Assembly (NCBI GenBank): GCA_002150815.3
Contig: NDFF03000188.1
Location: 1-64,000, forward strand
DNA: 64,000 bases
Direction: 5' to 3'
Source: Grammothele lineata
Taxonomy: Eukaryota > Basidiomycota > Agaricomycetes > Polyporales > Polyporaceae
The position numbers and the translations under genes were made by a program. The notes beneath the pieces are model-generated. The model did not search any database and was not told the origin of the DNA. It saw nothing but the letters and a program-made list of their open reading frames with translations. Positions 11,054-23,454 of the stretch are shown piece after piece (positions within the stretch are counted from its first letter, which is position 1; each line of letters opens with the position of its first letter).

Positions 11054-11781
11054 GGTGTGGGTATGTCAATCCGTGTGTTTCCGTATTCAGCGCTGTGTCT
11101 AACCTCTATATCGTAGAACGCGATGCAATAACCACACCCTTTGATCCGTCTAGATACTGGCCCGGTCCCGGTAGTGTTACTGCTCCCAAAACTCCCCGTG
11201 ACTTCTCATCTATCGTACATATTCAGCCGAGCTCGTTCGGTACGTCGTATGATAGCTGATGGCTGCGAATACGAGTTTGTTGTAACTTCCCGAGCGTATC
11301 ATGGTTTGTCTTCCTTAAAGCGAGACTCGAAACTCACCGTAAGAATTACTGCCACGCGGCGAAATGCTCACTCACCTCATCGCGCCGCGCGATGGCGCTA
11401 CAATCATGACTCTTGCGCAGATCGTCATATATGCCGAGACCCTCGTTCCTGCATTGGCCATAGACGGTACGTCTGCATCATATCATTACTATTTCGATAT
11501 ACGTACTGACCAGCTTTATGCGTATCAGCATATGCTAGTGCTTCGTGTGTTTCTAATCATTCCGAGCGAAGATCAAGTTCAACTACCCACTCGTGTACGT
11601 CCGTCTTTGCCGCACGCGTGCGATTCTAAGTGTCCCGCTCATGCGCTCGCGAGGCATATAATCATCCGCGCGGCCGGGAGGGCGGTCTGCTCTTTCTTGC
11701 GTCCTTTCCTCTTGTTTTGCCCCTCAAGTTGCGCTCGCCGCGCCCTCGGCCCCCTCTTCGCCTTCTATTTTCTTCTGGGTC
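11054..11781. other. Non-coding or decayed sequence with short exon-like scraps
   Basis: Two stretches look like isolated exons: 11118-11240 (+; SRYWPGPGSVTAPKTPRDFS) and 11364-11466 (+; an Ile/Ala-rich helix, MTLAQIVIYAETLVPALAI). Neither can be joined in phase to the gene ending at 11053 or to each other. The rest is pyrimidine-rich and apparently non-coding. Confidence 0.35.
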
Positions 11782-11837
11782 TTGGGTCTCGCGCGTCTCG
11801 ATTCTAGCTTTTCTCTCAAACTATATCATCGGCTTCA

Positions 11838-12784
11838 CGAACACCTCACCATATTCCACCACATAGCCTCCAAACTCGTCTTCTCGGGCCTCCTCGCGCG
11901 CGCAATGCAAGCCGCGCCATCAGTGACAGTCTACGGAATTTACGGTGCGCAGCCGCAAGACGAAATCGGCCAGGGCCCGCTCGCGACCGAGGACGAGGAC
12001 GGCCAAGCGTTCCTCAACCAGCTGCAGGCGTACGACGGCGTGCACCTCCAAGCACCGCCCATGGCCATCCAGCCCCCCGACGGCGTTCGCGCTAAGCCTA
12101 GCAAACGGCGCGGATAAGGTATCGGGCCTCTCGCCGCCTCCGCACGGCGACTTCCTCGAGTTCTCGATCGAGATGAGCCTCGTGGAGAGCGTCAGTGCGT
12201 ATCCCGTCGTCTTCGCTCTTCCTCCGCCGCACACCGCCGCGCGCTGTCCAGCGGTGGTGGCGGTGGCGGTGGTGGTGGTGGGCGCGGGGGCGCGGGGGCG
12301 CATTTGGCAACAACGTGGCTGACTCCGCTTTTTGACGTGCAGTCGGGAGGAACTCGTAAGTCCAGCAGCCGGGCGCATCGCCCCGACGCACGCGAGATGG
12401 CGATGGCGGTCTTGCTAACCTATTGCGCGCTCTTTCTCCCTCTCCGCAGGTCGTATTCAACGCTCCTCATCGCCGAGGCGCTCGGGACGACAAATCGTCC
12501 CAGGTCGTCGACCTCAACGCGAACGGCGCCAGCGACGCGACGCGCGGCTGCGCGATCTGGGAGAATGAGCAGCTCGCGCGCGTCGCGCTTATAGACTTCA
12601 TGGACGCGGGTGCGGAGATCAAGGTGACTACTTCGGTTGGGGGCCTAGACTCCTCGGCCCGCACGTCACGGCTGCGCGCCACTTCCTGCCCTTTTAGGAA
12701 TGTGCCTGGACCGGATCAGATTGTCGATCTAGCAACGGGAACGTTATCAACCACGTGCTCCTGGTCCCCACAACTTCCTGATTA
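11838..12784 (+). pseudogene. Remnant of a GH79-family glycoside hydrolase (N- and C-terminal parts only)
   Basis: Upstream of VTVYGIYG (about 11926) is a hydrophobic run, KLVFSGLLARAMQAAPS, that looks like a worn signal peptide. AYDGVHLQAPPMAIQPPDGV follows, matching the usual GH79 N-terminal pattern 'VTVYG...AYDP..L.PP'. A frame change then leads to HGDFLEFSIEMSLVESV, the GH79 'GxFxGFSIEMSV' segment, and GRNS. Next comes sequence belonging near the C-terminus of the enzyme: STLLIAEALGTTN, a second frame change, then SQVVDLNANGASDATRG and YENxQxARVAL-like WENEQLARVALIDFMD. The central catalytic barrel, including both acid residues, is absent. Splice-like signals remain at 12190, 12343, 12358 and 12449. 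The active enzyme family cleaves glucuronic acid residues from glycans or glycoproteins; this copy cannot. The family match is from memory. Confidence 0.6.
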
Positions 12785-15700
12785 AGTAAACACACTACGA
12801 AGCACCGTTCGTTCCGGGAAAGGTACGTCGCGTTGCAAAACATTATATACATGACAATTCTTTATGATTGAGAACGCATGACCGAAGACTCAGGTTTCCT
12901 TGTTTCCTCCTACAGCGTGAGCTTATCCTGGGACGGCGTCTGCCTCGAAGGAACCGGCCACTGGATATGCACGTTTGGGGCTAGGTTCTCGCGCGCTACG
13001 ATGGTTAAGCCCCCGTCTATCCTAGTCTACTTCGAGGAAGCACGACTTACTATGCTTCCCGAAGCGTTTGAGATTGTCGCCTGACTTAGGCGCATTTCCT
13101 ACAACGCGGTCAGCGAGGAGGACGAGCAGGGGATCTGCAGACGCACCCTGCGGTGGGGGGGAACGAACCGCGTCCCGGTTTTGCTTGCCGCTATCGTCTT
13201 TGGCCGCGCACCTCGTATCGCCCGTGCTGCGGCTAGATGCACCCACTTGCTTGGCTTGGGACGTCTGGTTTGAGTCTGAGGCGCCGTGAATAGCGCGTTG
13301 ACGTGTTAGTAGCACATACTCACGCATAATTCCCTGCGCAGTGTGAAGTTGAGCGTTGACGACGGTGAGGGCGAGTAGAGGAACGATGTGGGGAGGAGGG
13401 ACGCAGCTAGCGCCGGCGTCCTTGGGACGTCCCCTCGGCGCGCCGCCATACGCTGCCTCCCTTCTCCTGCGACCATCATGCCTACCGCTCTCTTCCTCCA
13501 TACGCTGCTTTCCTGTCCGCCACCATCCCCGCTGATCCCGGTCCCCTCATACTCCACAATACCACGGACATCGTTCATCGACATCAAGACTTGTAGCATT
13601 GCGCCCAAGACGCGATTCTTCTGTGAGTAGTCTGTTGTTGCCCTGGCCAAAGATCCCCGGTCATCCCGACGCTTCCTTCAACACTCCCCAAGTCTTCAGA
13701 GGGCGACGTACGATGCACCACAATCGAAGGCGATTTGCTGTTGAAGACGCTGGAGTTGGATGGGAGATGGCGCGGCGCGGCGGTGAGTAGGTCCTTACAT
13801 GCAGCATTCTCCTCCCTCCCTCTCTTTTCCTTTCGACCGGCGGAACTATCGCACCTCCGTGTGTGAATAGGACCCGATCTCCGACATCACGATTGCAGCG
13901 CACATCTCTCCTTCACCCCGCCAGGGAGCCGCACGCATCAGTTCAAGGTGAGTGTTCCGTCAGTCCCCATATTCCCTCTGTCACTCAAGCGCCGCTTCTC
14001 TCGACGACTTCGGCATTGATCTCGCGTTCTGAGAGCCGCCACGCAGCCATGTCGTCAGGAATTGGGGGAATTACTCTCCACCGCGTTTAGAACGGGCGTT
14101 CTCAAGTCCCTGCATCACTACGCTCTGCAGAACGCAACCGTTGCTGCGTTAGGGTCACACACGCCTTGATGGATCGACCTAAGCGGCTGGACCCCTAGCC
14201 TGAGCCGCGCCTGGGTCACCGCGAAATGGGTTTTTGGCTCGTTTCCGATGACGCTAGTACGCCATATTTTCCCTCAAGCTCGCTACTTTACCGCTAGGTT
14301 GAACCTAATACTATTGCACATAGATCCTAGCTAATACTCTCTATAGATCGTATACACTTGATACACCCCGCGTCCCGTTGTACCAGCCGTCTATATGATC
14401 TGGTGTGTTGAATCGAGCTTGATCAGGGAAGCCGACGGGATAGTGTCGAGAGGATTTACCGTGAGTATGGATGACGGGCTGCGGAACGCGCACTGCGGTA
14501 ACTGCGACCAGCTGAAGACGCGCGTAAGTTGTACGCGCACGTGGGGCTAGGCGGCCCGGAGCCGGGATGCACTGCGGCACCTGAAGCACATGTCGGACAA
14601 TCGGACTCCGAGGATTTCGCGGACTTAGCGCTTAGCCGTGCCTGGATGGCACACCAGGCGCTTTTCTGCACGTTTTCTCAGCAGTACGAGCGAGCGAGGC
14701 TTGGTGCGACTTGCTCTCTTCAACCGTAAGCTCCGCTTCCTCCTATGCAGCGATATCGCGGAACGATTACCGCAAGGACAACACTGTCACGCCATGCGGG
14801 CCCGCTTCTTTAACCTTGTCGTTCAAGTACTGACTCGTCTACGTACAGATGTGGCGCTCACGAACGTCTACGATTTGTTCTACAGCTCGAGATTCTCCGC
14901 CTCCGTCTTCCAGCACGTCGACCAGAAAACCGCACGTCTCATCGCCTGACAGTACGTATTACACATACTGCAGCTCTTGCTCGGGACGTCTCTCATTCTT
15001 CCTCAGGGCCTCAGCCTCTTCTCCCTTAGGCGGTGCCGCGTGCCCATGCACCGAACCGTGCACGAGAACATCAGATATGTACCCGAGCGGCGACCACTGC
15101 GCGCGCACGCGGCGCGCTGCGGTCGACTTCGACGCGCGCGCGCGGCTCGTGGGGAGGCGTGAGCCAGAGCCCGGCCGCATCCGCAGGCTCGAACGGTTCC
15201 AACGGCCCGCTCAGGACCTGGCGAGCTAGTTTGGCCCTTCTAAGCGGTGCTCAGCGAGCGTGTCCACCGCGCGCGCGGGCCTATCAGGCTCGGTAGGCCG
15301 CTCGATCTCCCTAGTCGCGCGTTTCCACCCCGAGCGCGCCCGCGCGCCCACGACGATTCCGCCGGGTAATCGGGAGGCGAGGGCCCAAGTGGATCCTAGT
15401 GTAAAACCCAGCGGGCGCGAGCCGCTAGCTGTATATTCCATTCACGCGCCCGTCTCCCAAGAGCTAGAGACCGTTGACGATCACGTCTGACATGGCCACG
15501 CCCACGCACTACTGTTGTTCGCTCCGCTTGACTCGCATGCAAGACCTACCCTACGCGTCATTCCAACCGCTCCCACGCCCTCCATTTCGCCCTCGGTCTG
15601 CGTGCGCACGCGCGGGGATACCAGCAGCAGGGGCTCAGGCCGTATCCGTACGCGCATGCGTGCTCGGCCACACAGGGCCACGCGTTCTTGCCGCGGACGA

Positions 15701-15808
15701 TGCGACACATACAGGTGTGTCCGCCTCCGCCTGATTTGTGACGCCGCTACGCATGCTTCGCTGAAGGCGTGGGACATGTCTCTTGTGCGCACTTTGACTG
15801 AGATATGG
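12785..15808. other. Gene-poor, decayed region
   Basis: No complete gene can be supported. Possible scraps: 12878-13084 (+), an ATG frame of 68 codons that might be the last part of the GH79 remnant; 13692-13788 (+), a coding-looking frame EGDVRCTTIEGDLLLKTLEL bounded by a GTGAGT donor; 13872-13950 (+), an adjacent frame DPISDITIAAHISPSPRQ; and 14529-14949 (+), frames containing DSEDFADLALSRAWMAHQAL and KLRFLLCSDIAERLPQGQ. None joins into a full gene. 15080-15400 is GC-rich with alternating CG runs. The base composition and broken frames fit old gene or transposon debris. Confidence 0.4.
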
Positions 15809-16092
15809 GATGCATCTCGTTCGTTCATGCATCCCAGCCTGGGCTGAGGTGCATCCTATGCATTTCGTAGATGCGTACATGAGATGCATCCCACAGGCAT
15901 CTTTAGCACACCCTGGACTGTGGTGCATCCGACTCGTGCATCCCACATGCATCTTTCGTCACGTACCCAAATACAAATAGTTACGCGTTAATCGAAAGAG
16001 CATTTCCGCTATACTGTTATTTTGGATGCATCCGTATGGTACCATGGTTGGATGCAAGTGTATTGATGGTACCCATCCATGATGGATGCATC
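15809..16092. repeat. Cluster of TGCATC / GATGCATC motifs
   Basis: Nine TGCATC hexamers lie in about 285 bp, four of them within the perfect 8-bp palindrome GATGCATC (15809, 15883, 16025, 16085). Partial copies (GATGCA, GGCATC) lie between them. Spacing is irregular, from about 10 to 80 bp. The first 140 bp hold seven; a gap of about 75 bp then precedes the last two. The style matches the TCTAGA array at 4756-5434 (short palindrome, uneven spacing, non-coding setting), although the motif differs. Confidence 0.75.
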
Positions 16093-18055
16093 TGACGAAC
16101 TGAAGCTGCTCCACGTCGCTCGATGTCTATTGAAATACATGTCATGTATTGCTCGTAAATCGGCGTCAGCTGAGAGCACTTACCTGAGTCTGCTGAACAT
16201 CTGGCTCCGAAACACTCTCTGATGCCGAAGTAGAATTCTCGATTCGAGCTGACAAATTATCCTCCTAATGTTCATGTTTCAGCAAAGAAGTTCAAGAGGT
16301 AGACTTCACTACGAGGTTGGGTCTTACCGTAGACGGAGGAACGCCAGCCACGGAACAGTGAGCATTGCTAGCAGCACCCATAGTGAAAATGAGTGGACAA
16401 TAATGAGAGAACAACCAGGTAAGTGACGAGGTTGGAGACTAAGAGACGAAAGAGAGGTATCGGGGAGCGAAGAGTCGACGAATGAGATAAATGGCCCGGG
16501 CGAAGCAACACACAGCGTCTGTGCATACTCGCCATTTGGGGCGGTACATATAGCATACACGTATATAGAACAAAGTGAAATGCCCAGTCTCCTGCGTCGA
16601 TAATGTGGGACTGAGATGCGCAAAGTTAGAATTCTGTCTCCTAGTCTCTATGTGGACCCTATCAGAGTGCTTGAGCATGGCCAATAAGGACAGCGCTTGG
16701 CAGCGGGAAGTAATCATAAGTCACAACTTCCTACACATACACAGCAAGCCTGCCATCATATCCGAGGAAGACACATGTAAGGTGGGATGTAAACTGTCGG
16801 GAGGGGAATCGGCGCTGCCAGACTCATGCGTTTACGGACATCGCACGAGGATTCAGTACCCAACACTCCGCACATCCTTCCGAAGAAGCATCACCACCTG
16901 TCAAAATGCGGCGCAGGAGATAGATGGTACATGGTGGTGATGGATAGATCCGGCCGAATTGATAACCTGTGAGCCACATCGCTGTGATATACAGTTCGTG
17001 AATACGACACGCATGATCGCATTGATACTAGGGGGAAACACAGGACTTCGCGCCCTAAAAAGACTCAGTCCTATTATCAACTGCCAGGGCTAAGGTGCTC
17101 TATGGCGACTTGACCGTAGTCCGTGTGACAAGTGCACTCGCTTGTCGTCACGGAGCAACCCGAGCGTCCTTGCATGTACCAGTCGGGCTCGCGCTGGGGA
17201 CGAGTCCAGTGTCGGAGGGTTGATATTGTACCTGAGATGCGACAAAGTGAGCATTCGTACCGATCAGACGCGACGTGAAGGGGACGATAACCGAGATACA
17301 TGGAGCACATGCCATTCTACAGTACGACCACCCCCCCCGGAGCGACGCAGCAGCCATGGGAGCACCATTCCAGCGAGCACCTGCACCATGAACGCAGATA
17401 TGTGAATAAACCAAACCCACCATCAAACGCTGCCACAGTTCTCCCTTCACAAACATGCAACACCGATTGAAACCAGCTTTGCGATATCGCCTTGTCGCTG
17501 AAGTCACGAATACGGTCCGGGGGACTGACGCGTGCGCCATAGGTGTTTCTGCATCTACGAGCTACGCCGACAGGAACCGCCGGCTGAGACAACGGCCGCA
17601 GGAGTGCACGGCGTCCGCGAGGAAGACGTGCGTCGTGAGGACAGCAGGGGCCCGTTCGCGCGCGCGGTGTAGGAAGGGTGGTCCGACTCGGAGATTCGGA
17701 CGTGGCGCTAACGAGGGTCCGTGGAGGCGAACGCGGCAGAACATGCTGCGGAAGCGGCGACTGTAAAGGTGGCAGACGTTGAAAGAGCGCACAGCGAGCG
17801 CCGCGGAGTACAACGCACCCATGCAAGAACATGGCCGTGGAGGACGTGATCGGGTTATGAACACACGAAGCGGTGTCTTAGACTACAAGATGATCGAGTT
17901 AAAAGAGGTAGGCGACGTAAAATATATGACGTACCAAAACGGGAGGGTTAAGATGACATTCATGAGATCTGTACCACAGCATTGGGTGTCGTTGATATTG
18001 TCGGCGCGACGTGGTCCACCGCGCCCGATGTCGCGATGAGATATAGTTGAGCGCG
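16093..18055. other. Non-coding / decayed
   Basis: Only short, overlapping frames on both strands without coding composition or consistent splice signals. The longest, on the minus strand at 17317-17832 (171 codons), is Arg/Pro/Ser-rich and resembles a chance frame in GC-rich DNA. No terminal repeats or transposase motifs were seen. Confidence 0.35.
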
Positions 18056-19200
18056 TCTGTATGTGAGCGGAGACCACGGACAATGAGCGACAAGTGACGA
18101 AGAAATCCTTTTATGACGCGATTCCAACCTTTCTGAAAGCGCGCGTGTCCGTGTACACCATAGAGCGTGAACGAGTCAAGCAGGGGTCGCGCAAAGACGA
18201 AAACGTTCTTCGAGATGAGCTTACTTGGTCGAATCCGACGGCAGACCAGTGTTGCGCACGCAGATCTGTGATCGGATGAGCTCATGCGCACTGGAGGACG
18301 GACAGGAGGACAGAGGGGCAAGGAGACATAGCGTGCAAGGCTGTTCGACGATGTGAACATGAGGCATCACGGACGAGTGATGACAGGCATGACTCCGCCC
18401 CCCGGATTGGAGTGCATCGAACACGGATGATAGACAAGCTTGTCTCACCCACAGATTCAAGTTCACCGCATAAGCACTCCATTACCACCAGTGTAGTCGT
18501 TATCCAGCCAGTTCGATGCCCCTATTTCCCACCATCCCACGGCAAGAGCCTCCGGACGCGAGTCGGGTGCTCCTCAGGCCTCAGGTGGTGCGGTCGAGTG
18601 ATCGAGGTAGGTGGCGGTTGTCGGGAGACAACCGCATCGGAGCATTCATGCCTAACGGGCCTTCGTTTCCTTAGCTCCGCGGATGATACCGATTTATGGC
18701 GATGGGGTGAAACGGCATACGGGCTCGAAGGTGTACTGGCGCGTTTTCTTCGCACGAGAGCAAGCGTACGCGGGTGAGCGAAGATCACGTCAACGGGCGG
18801 AAAGGGGAGGAAAGGTCCTATGAAGACGTCATAGCAATCCTCTTGAGAGCGCATAAGCCTGGGCACACCAAAATCGTGAACGACTGAAGCAGGGGGCGCA
18901 CGAAGGTGAGAACGTACTTCAGGATTGGCCTACTGGGTCTAATCCGATGGCATACTGCTGATGCAACAGCAGATCTGTGATCGAGTTAGCGCGTGCGTAT
19001 TGGAGGACGAACAGAAGGACAGCACGACGGGGAGATATGATGTGCGATGTCCGACGTTATAAACTTCAGGCACTACAGACAAATGCGAGTCCTGCTCGGT
19101 CGAGTGGAAGGACGAACGAAGATGTTCCTTGGGACTACAGTCGCCGCATGCGACAAGCACGAGTCCGGTCCAACTCAGTGCAAGTCCTACCAACGCAAAT
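18056..19200. repeat. Old direct duplication, two diverged copies
   Basis: Copy one covers roughly 18060-18340 and copy two roughly 18770-19070, the same way round. Shared phrases in the same order are: GTGAGCG(A/G)AGA(C/T)CACG; ATCCT followed by AGAGCGC or AAAGCGC; CGTGAACGA(G/C)T; AAGCAGGGG(T/G)CGC; AATCCGA(C/T)GGCA; CAGATCTGTGATCG; and TGGAGGACG(G/A)ACAG(G/A)AGGACAG. The offset is about 715-745 bp. Between matches the copies differ by many substitutions and small gaps. Neither copy encodes a convincing protein. Likely a decayed tandem repeat or nested transposon fragments. Confidence 0.6.
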
Positions 19201-20327
19201 ATATCGATCAGCCAACTTTAGCTCACCTTGAAACGGATCATCCTAGTACTCCATTCTGCATCATCTCTCCCTTGCGTACTCCAGGGGAACAGCCCTATCC
19301 TCTCGCAGCGCGGCGAGTATGAAATCCTAGTCGACGGGCTCCACCAGGTATTTAGTCGAGACCGCGAGGCGAAGGGAGATGTTCCTCGATAGACGACCGG
19401 TCACCGCGCATCCGCCTCCTAACGCACATTCGGGACTCCGACGTGTGTCAACAGGGGATACGGGCATTCTAATGAATACTTATGAGATATTGCGTGAACG
19501 TTTCTATGGAGGGACGGGAAAAGGACGATCAGGACCAATCTTCACCGTATGCGCAAGAGGGCGTGGACCAAGTGGGTACTAGGGCGAACTTATGCCGCAG
19601 GTCCACATAGCACAATGGGAGGCTTCGATACGGTCGTGTATATACCGAGCGTTGGAGGGGTGGGGACGGGAAATGGGAAGCAGAACTTACCAGAGTATAG
19701 ATGTTCCCGCGCGACGCGTTCTGGGACCACAATGTTGGCGGGAACTAGCCATCTCTACAAGAATCCTGTTCTTGCGCTTTAATTTTCCAGAGTCGGTGGG
19801 AGAAAATATAGTTGCAGTGTAGAAAGCTGTGAGCGTGGAGGGACATATGTAGGGAGAAGGAGATTAAGGACAACGCAACGTGCAGCGGGCACGCATTGGC
19901 GGCCCGCTCGGAACCGGTCTCGAATGCGCCCAACGGACTCAGAGGGCTCGGGCGTCTCCGCTGACCGAATGTTGAGTGGATAATTCGCAAAGTCTGGGGC
20001 ATGTGAGCTTGTGACGAATTGCACAAGAGGTCTCCGTTAGATGTCACTGGACGGTAGGAATTGGTTTGGAGGTCGCCCGGGATGATATGGCAGATGTGAA
20101 GGCGACCAAAAGGCGACGACGGCCAAGTGGGGTGGCTGGGGGACACCCTGACAGGCGCCGGCCCCCGAATCCGCATCTTTGTGCGCGCTCTTGTGCTCCA
20201 GTCGCAACCAATCTTATCCATTCCCAGTAAGTACCGTGCCACCAAACCTACACCGGCGTTTCTGCTATCCCTACGCTAATGTTACTCGAAAGACGAGATT
20301 ACAAGTGCATATATGATATGGACGAAC
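19201..20327. other. Non-coding region downstream of the FunK1 gene
   Basis: No gene supported. The minus-strand frame at 19745-20245 (166 codons) lacks domain-like content and splice signals. The 3' end of the kinase transcript should lie in the last few hundred bases. Confidence 0.35.
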
Positions 20328-23011
20328 TCAGCATGAATATACACCTTCATACGCAGTGCCCGCCCGTACACGTTTCGCCCTGTGCTCATTCGGATCTGGA
20401 TCGTAGGTGAGGCTCGTCTCCTCGTTCCCTTTATCGCCGGAAACAGACCCCGGGTCCTCTGCCTTCCGCTTGCGGCTTTGTTCTTTGTGACCGTCCTTTT
20501 CAGCTTCTCCCGACTGCTCCACGGCGTTCGAGCCCAACGCGAACGTCGTGAGCGGTGTCGCCTCAGACATTACTAGCTGATGGAAGTCGAGAGACTCAGG
20601 GGTGCAGAGGGGCTCTGCCGTCACAGTGTACGAAACTGCCTTGGGAGCTTTTCTCACGGGGGACCTGTTCCACATCCGTTCGTAAGAGGCCTCGTTGCGG
20701 CGAAGTTCGAACTGGTCGCGTGCCTTGTCCCGGAGGAGCCCTCCGCTCTGCGAATGGTTCGTGAAGACCTCGATCAGGCCGTCGTGGGAGGAGAGTGGAC
20801 CCGGGATGTCGCACCGCGGACCGTCGAACGTCGGCTTCGGCGGTGGAGGCGGCGGCGGCGGACGAGCGGGCGGCCTCGGCATAAGGTCGAAGATACTCTT
20901 CTCCCACGAGGTGGTCGTGTCGTTGACAGCGGAGCCGTCGTTGGCGGAAGTGGGAGGCTCAATAGGAGGCGAAGGAGAGGGATCCTTAGGGACGCCGTAG
21001 AGTTCTTCCATGACCGATTCGTCCACGAAGTCGTAGTGCTTGAAGCAAAGCACTGCGAGATCCTCGAGGACAGCTTGCAGACCAGGATTGTTGTCGACAG
21101 AGAACGGGGGCTCGGGCGGTGAGCTGGTAATGTTACGAAATTTCATCCCGCCGCCGACCCTAACGCCATGCTCCATTACGTGGTCGTCGTACATCGATGC
21201 CACGAAAAGGCTGAGTGACATGTAGGTCTTACTGGTTGGATGATACTGCAGAACGAGATAATGGTATGCGTGAACGAATCCCTCAAGGTCATCGTAGAGA
21301 CGATAGGGCTTGCAGGGATAGAAGATAGACAGCGCAGATCGATATCTCCACGTCCCCTGATAACAACGTCAGATGTGTTGGGAACGTACGGGGATGAGAT
21401 GAAAACTTACAGAGCAATCGGGCGCAATAGTCCCCGTGCCGAGCTCACATTCCAAGCGCGCGATATCCCAATCGATCAGGAGACCTCTTCTTGTCGAGGC
21501 GTCGATGATGATATTCCCGAGACTGATGTCTCGATGAAGCACCTTCGCAAACGTCCATGCAGCATAATGCCCTTGCAAAAACTTTACATCAACTCTTCGC
21601 CCGCGAAGGTGGTAGTATCGAAGGGCTACATACCTTGGATGGCGCCTGCGAAGATTTTTGAGAGCTCGACAAAGTTCTCAAACTCGGTCACCGGAAGCCC
21701 GATCTCCTCGACGACGATTCGGTAATGAATAGACAGCGACGACCTATAAGCCGACCCCAGGTGCTCCTGCGCTCGAGTTGTCTGTGCACGTGGTCCGCCG
21801 ACGTCCCCACCGCAAATCAGTGTCGGAAGGCCCATGCCAGGCTCGATTTCTGGGGCGTCTTGAAAGCGCTGGTAGATGACGTGTTCGGGACGAGACCGGC
21901 CAGGGCGATACGAACGCCAGCAATCTTTGAGCCAGCATAGCTTGCCCGTGGAGAGGTTATATGCGACGAAGCCGCGCGTGCAGCGACCGACATGAGCGTC
22001 GGATGCGAATGTCGGCTTACCCACGACGAATTCGTGCACCAGCTCGGGAGAGGAGGCGGTAGGAGGGAGGAGAGGGTCATCGACGCCGTCGGTGTATGGC
22101 TCGTGGGAGGGTGTGACGCCGGGGGTGACGCGGAGCTTGTAGAGCGGGCAGCCGTCGGATACCGCGTTTCGGACCATCTTCTGAACAGCGGTCGAAACGT
22201 TCTCGTCTGTAGCCGTAGCGCAGAACTTGTTAGCATCGCTTTCCGAGGCCAGCTCGGCGGTCGGGTCGTAGCCCATCTCGGCGTCCGTCATGTGGGCCAG
22301 CTTCCAGATGAAGGTATGGAGAGGCGAGTCGGGTGTGGTCCAGTCGAACTCGTCAGAGAGCAGGACGCCGGCACGGTCGACGTAGCATAGTCGTGCTGTG
22401 TCGTTGTGAATATAGATACCATGAACGAAGAGGCGATGTTGGTAGGCGAAGATGCTCGATACTCGTTTGTAGAGTTGCTTGATGACGTACTGGTCGGGAT
22501 CCTTGGGCGGGCGAGGGGCCTCCTCAAAGTCGTCCTCGTCCGACTCGGAACCCCCTGATTCGCTGCCGTTACTCTGGACCTCCGAGTCAAACGGCAGCGT
22601 CTCGGGCTCGATCTCCACCTCGATAGGGACAACTTGATCGTGCAAGGCATGGAGGCTCGGGCGTTGTCGATAAGGGGCCTCGCCAGCTGAACGGTGGGTT
22701 GTATAGACGCCGAGGTAGTCTTGAGTCTGCTCGACCTTCGGCTTAGACACGCGAGCGACGCGAAGATGCGCAGAGCACGCGGTGTTCAGGACAGAGTTGA
22801 CGACCTTGGTCTATTGAGTTCCCGTGATGAGCAAATCATGCACATTCTCGCAGTGAACGTTACATACCACTTGGGAGCGCAAATCAGCCAGGGTCTTGAC
22901 ACTGCTGAAGTCTGCGCCCTTGAATTTCTTCTCTTCGGCGAGAGTCGGGATAGGCCCCGGGATGAAAGCCATGAGATCGTCCTCGGAGAGGACGCGAAAT
23001 CGAGACGCCAT
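20328..23011 (-). CDS. FunK1-type fungal protein kinase (843 aa)
   Basis: Exons 23011-22868, 22810-21634, 21592-21411 and 21356-20328 sum to 844 codons. The start MASRFRVLSEDDLMAF is the only in-frame ATG. Kinase landmarks: the catalytic loop HRDISLGNIII at about residue 459, the metal-binding LLIDWD (DWD in place of DFG, as is usual in FunK1) at about 484, then CSGTWRYRSALSIF and the family's YDDLEGFVHAYHYLVLQYHP. N-terminal to the catalytic part is the usual FunK1 extension with an acidic Ser/Glu patch (about residues 135-150). The C-terminal third is atypically long, with a poly-Pro run, SRKRKAED and AKRVRAG basic motifs, consistent with nuclear targeting. FunK1 kinases are a large expanded class in multicellular fungi, presumed to act in signalling; no substrate can be named. 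The 41-bp intron 21593-21633 is unusually short but is the only one that keeps phase. Confidence 0.85.
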
Positions 23012-23454
23012 AAGAATAATCAGATGGGACAAAGTGGTAGCGGATCGAGTTGAGCTGGACGTTGAGGCAAACAGTTCGGGGTAACTCGAACTTTTGATGT
23101 GCGGATTAGGCAGGTAGGTAACGGAGACAATCAGTGGTGGTGTGGGATAGCTGAAAACAAAGGGATCTCGCTCAGTGACACCTCAATGGCATTTTGCGCA
23201 GATCTTAGACGATAGACAACGGTGTTAGTACTCACCGCTATTTTTTGCTATTTTTGCCCTCGAAACGAAGGCCCCTCAATGAGGAGGGGTTGAAGCTTGC
23301 AACGATGACTCTCTACGTTGATATAGGATTGTCTAAGTAGAGTGCGCGCATGAACAATCGATTGTGACTTGTCTTCAACGATGGGCGGTGACAAGCACTC
23401 TGAGGACCGAGTCAAGCCAGGAACATGGGCGCTTCTACATTCCATAAATGGCAC

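Noticed and set aside
20580..21122. Plus-strand frame of 180 codons
   Set aside because: Antisense to the proline-rich C-terminal part of the FunK1 kinase; no independent evidence.
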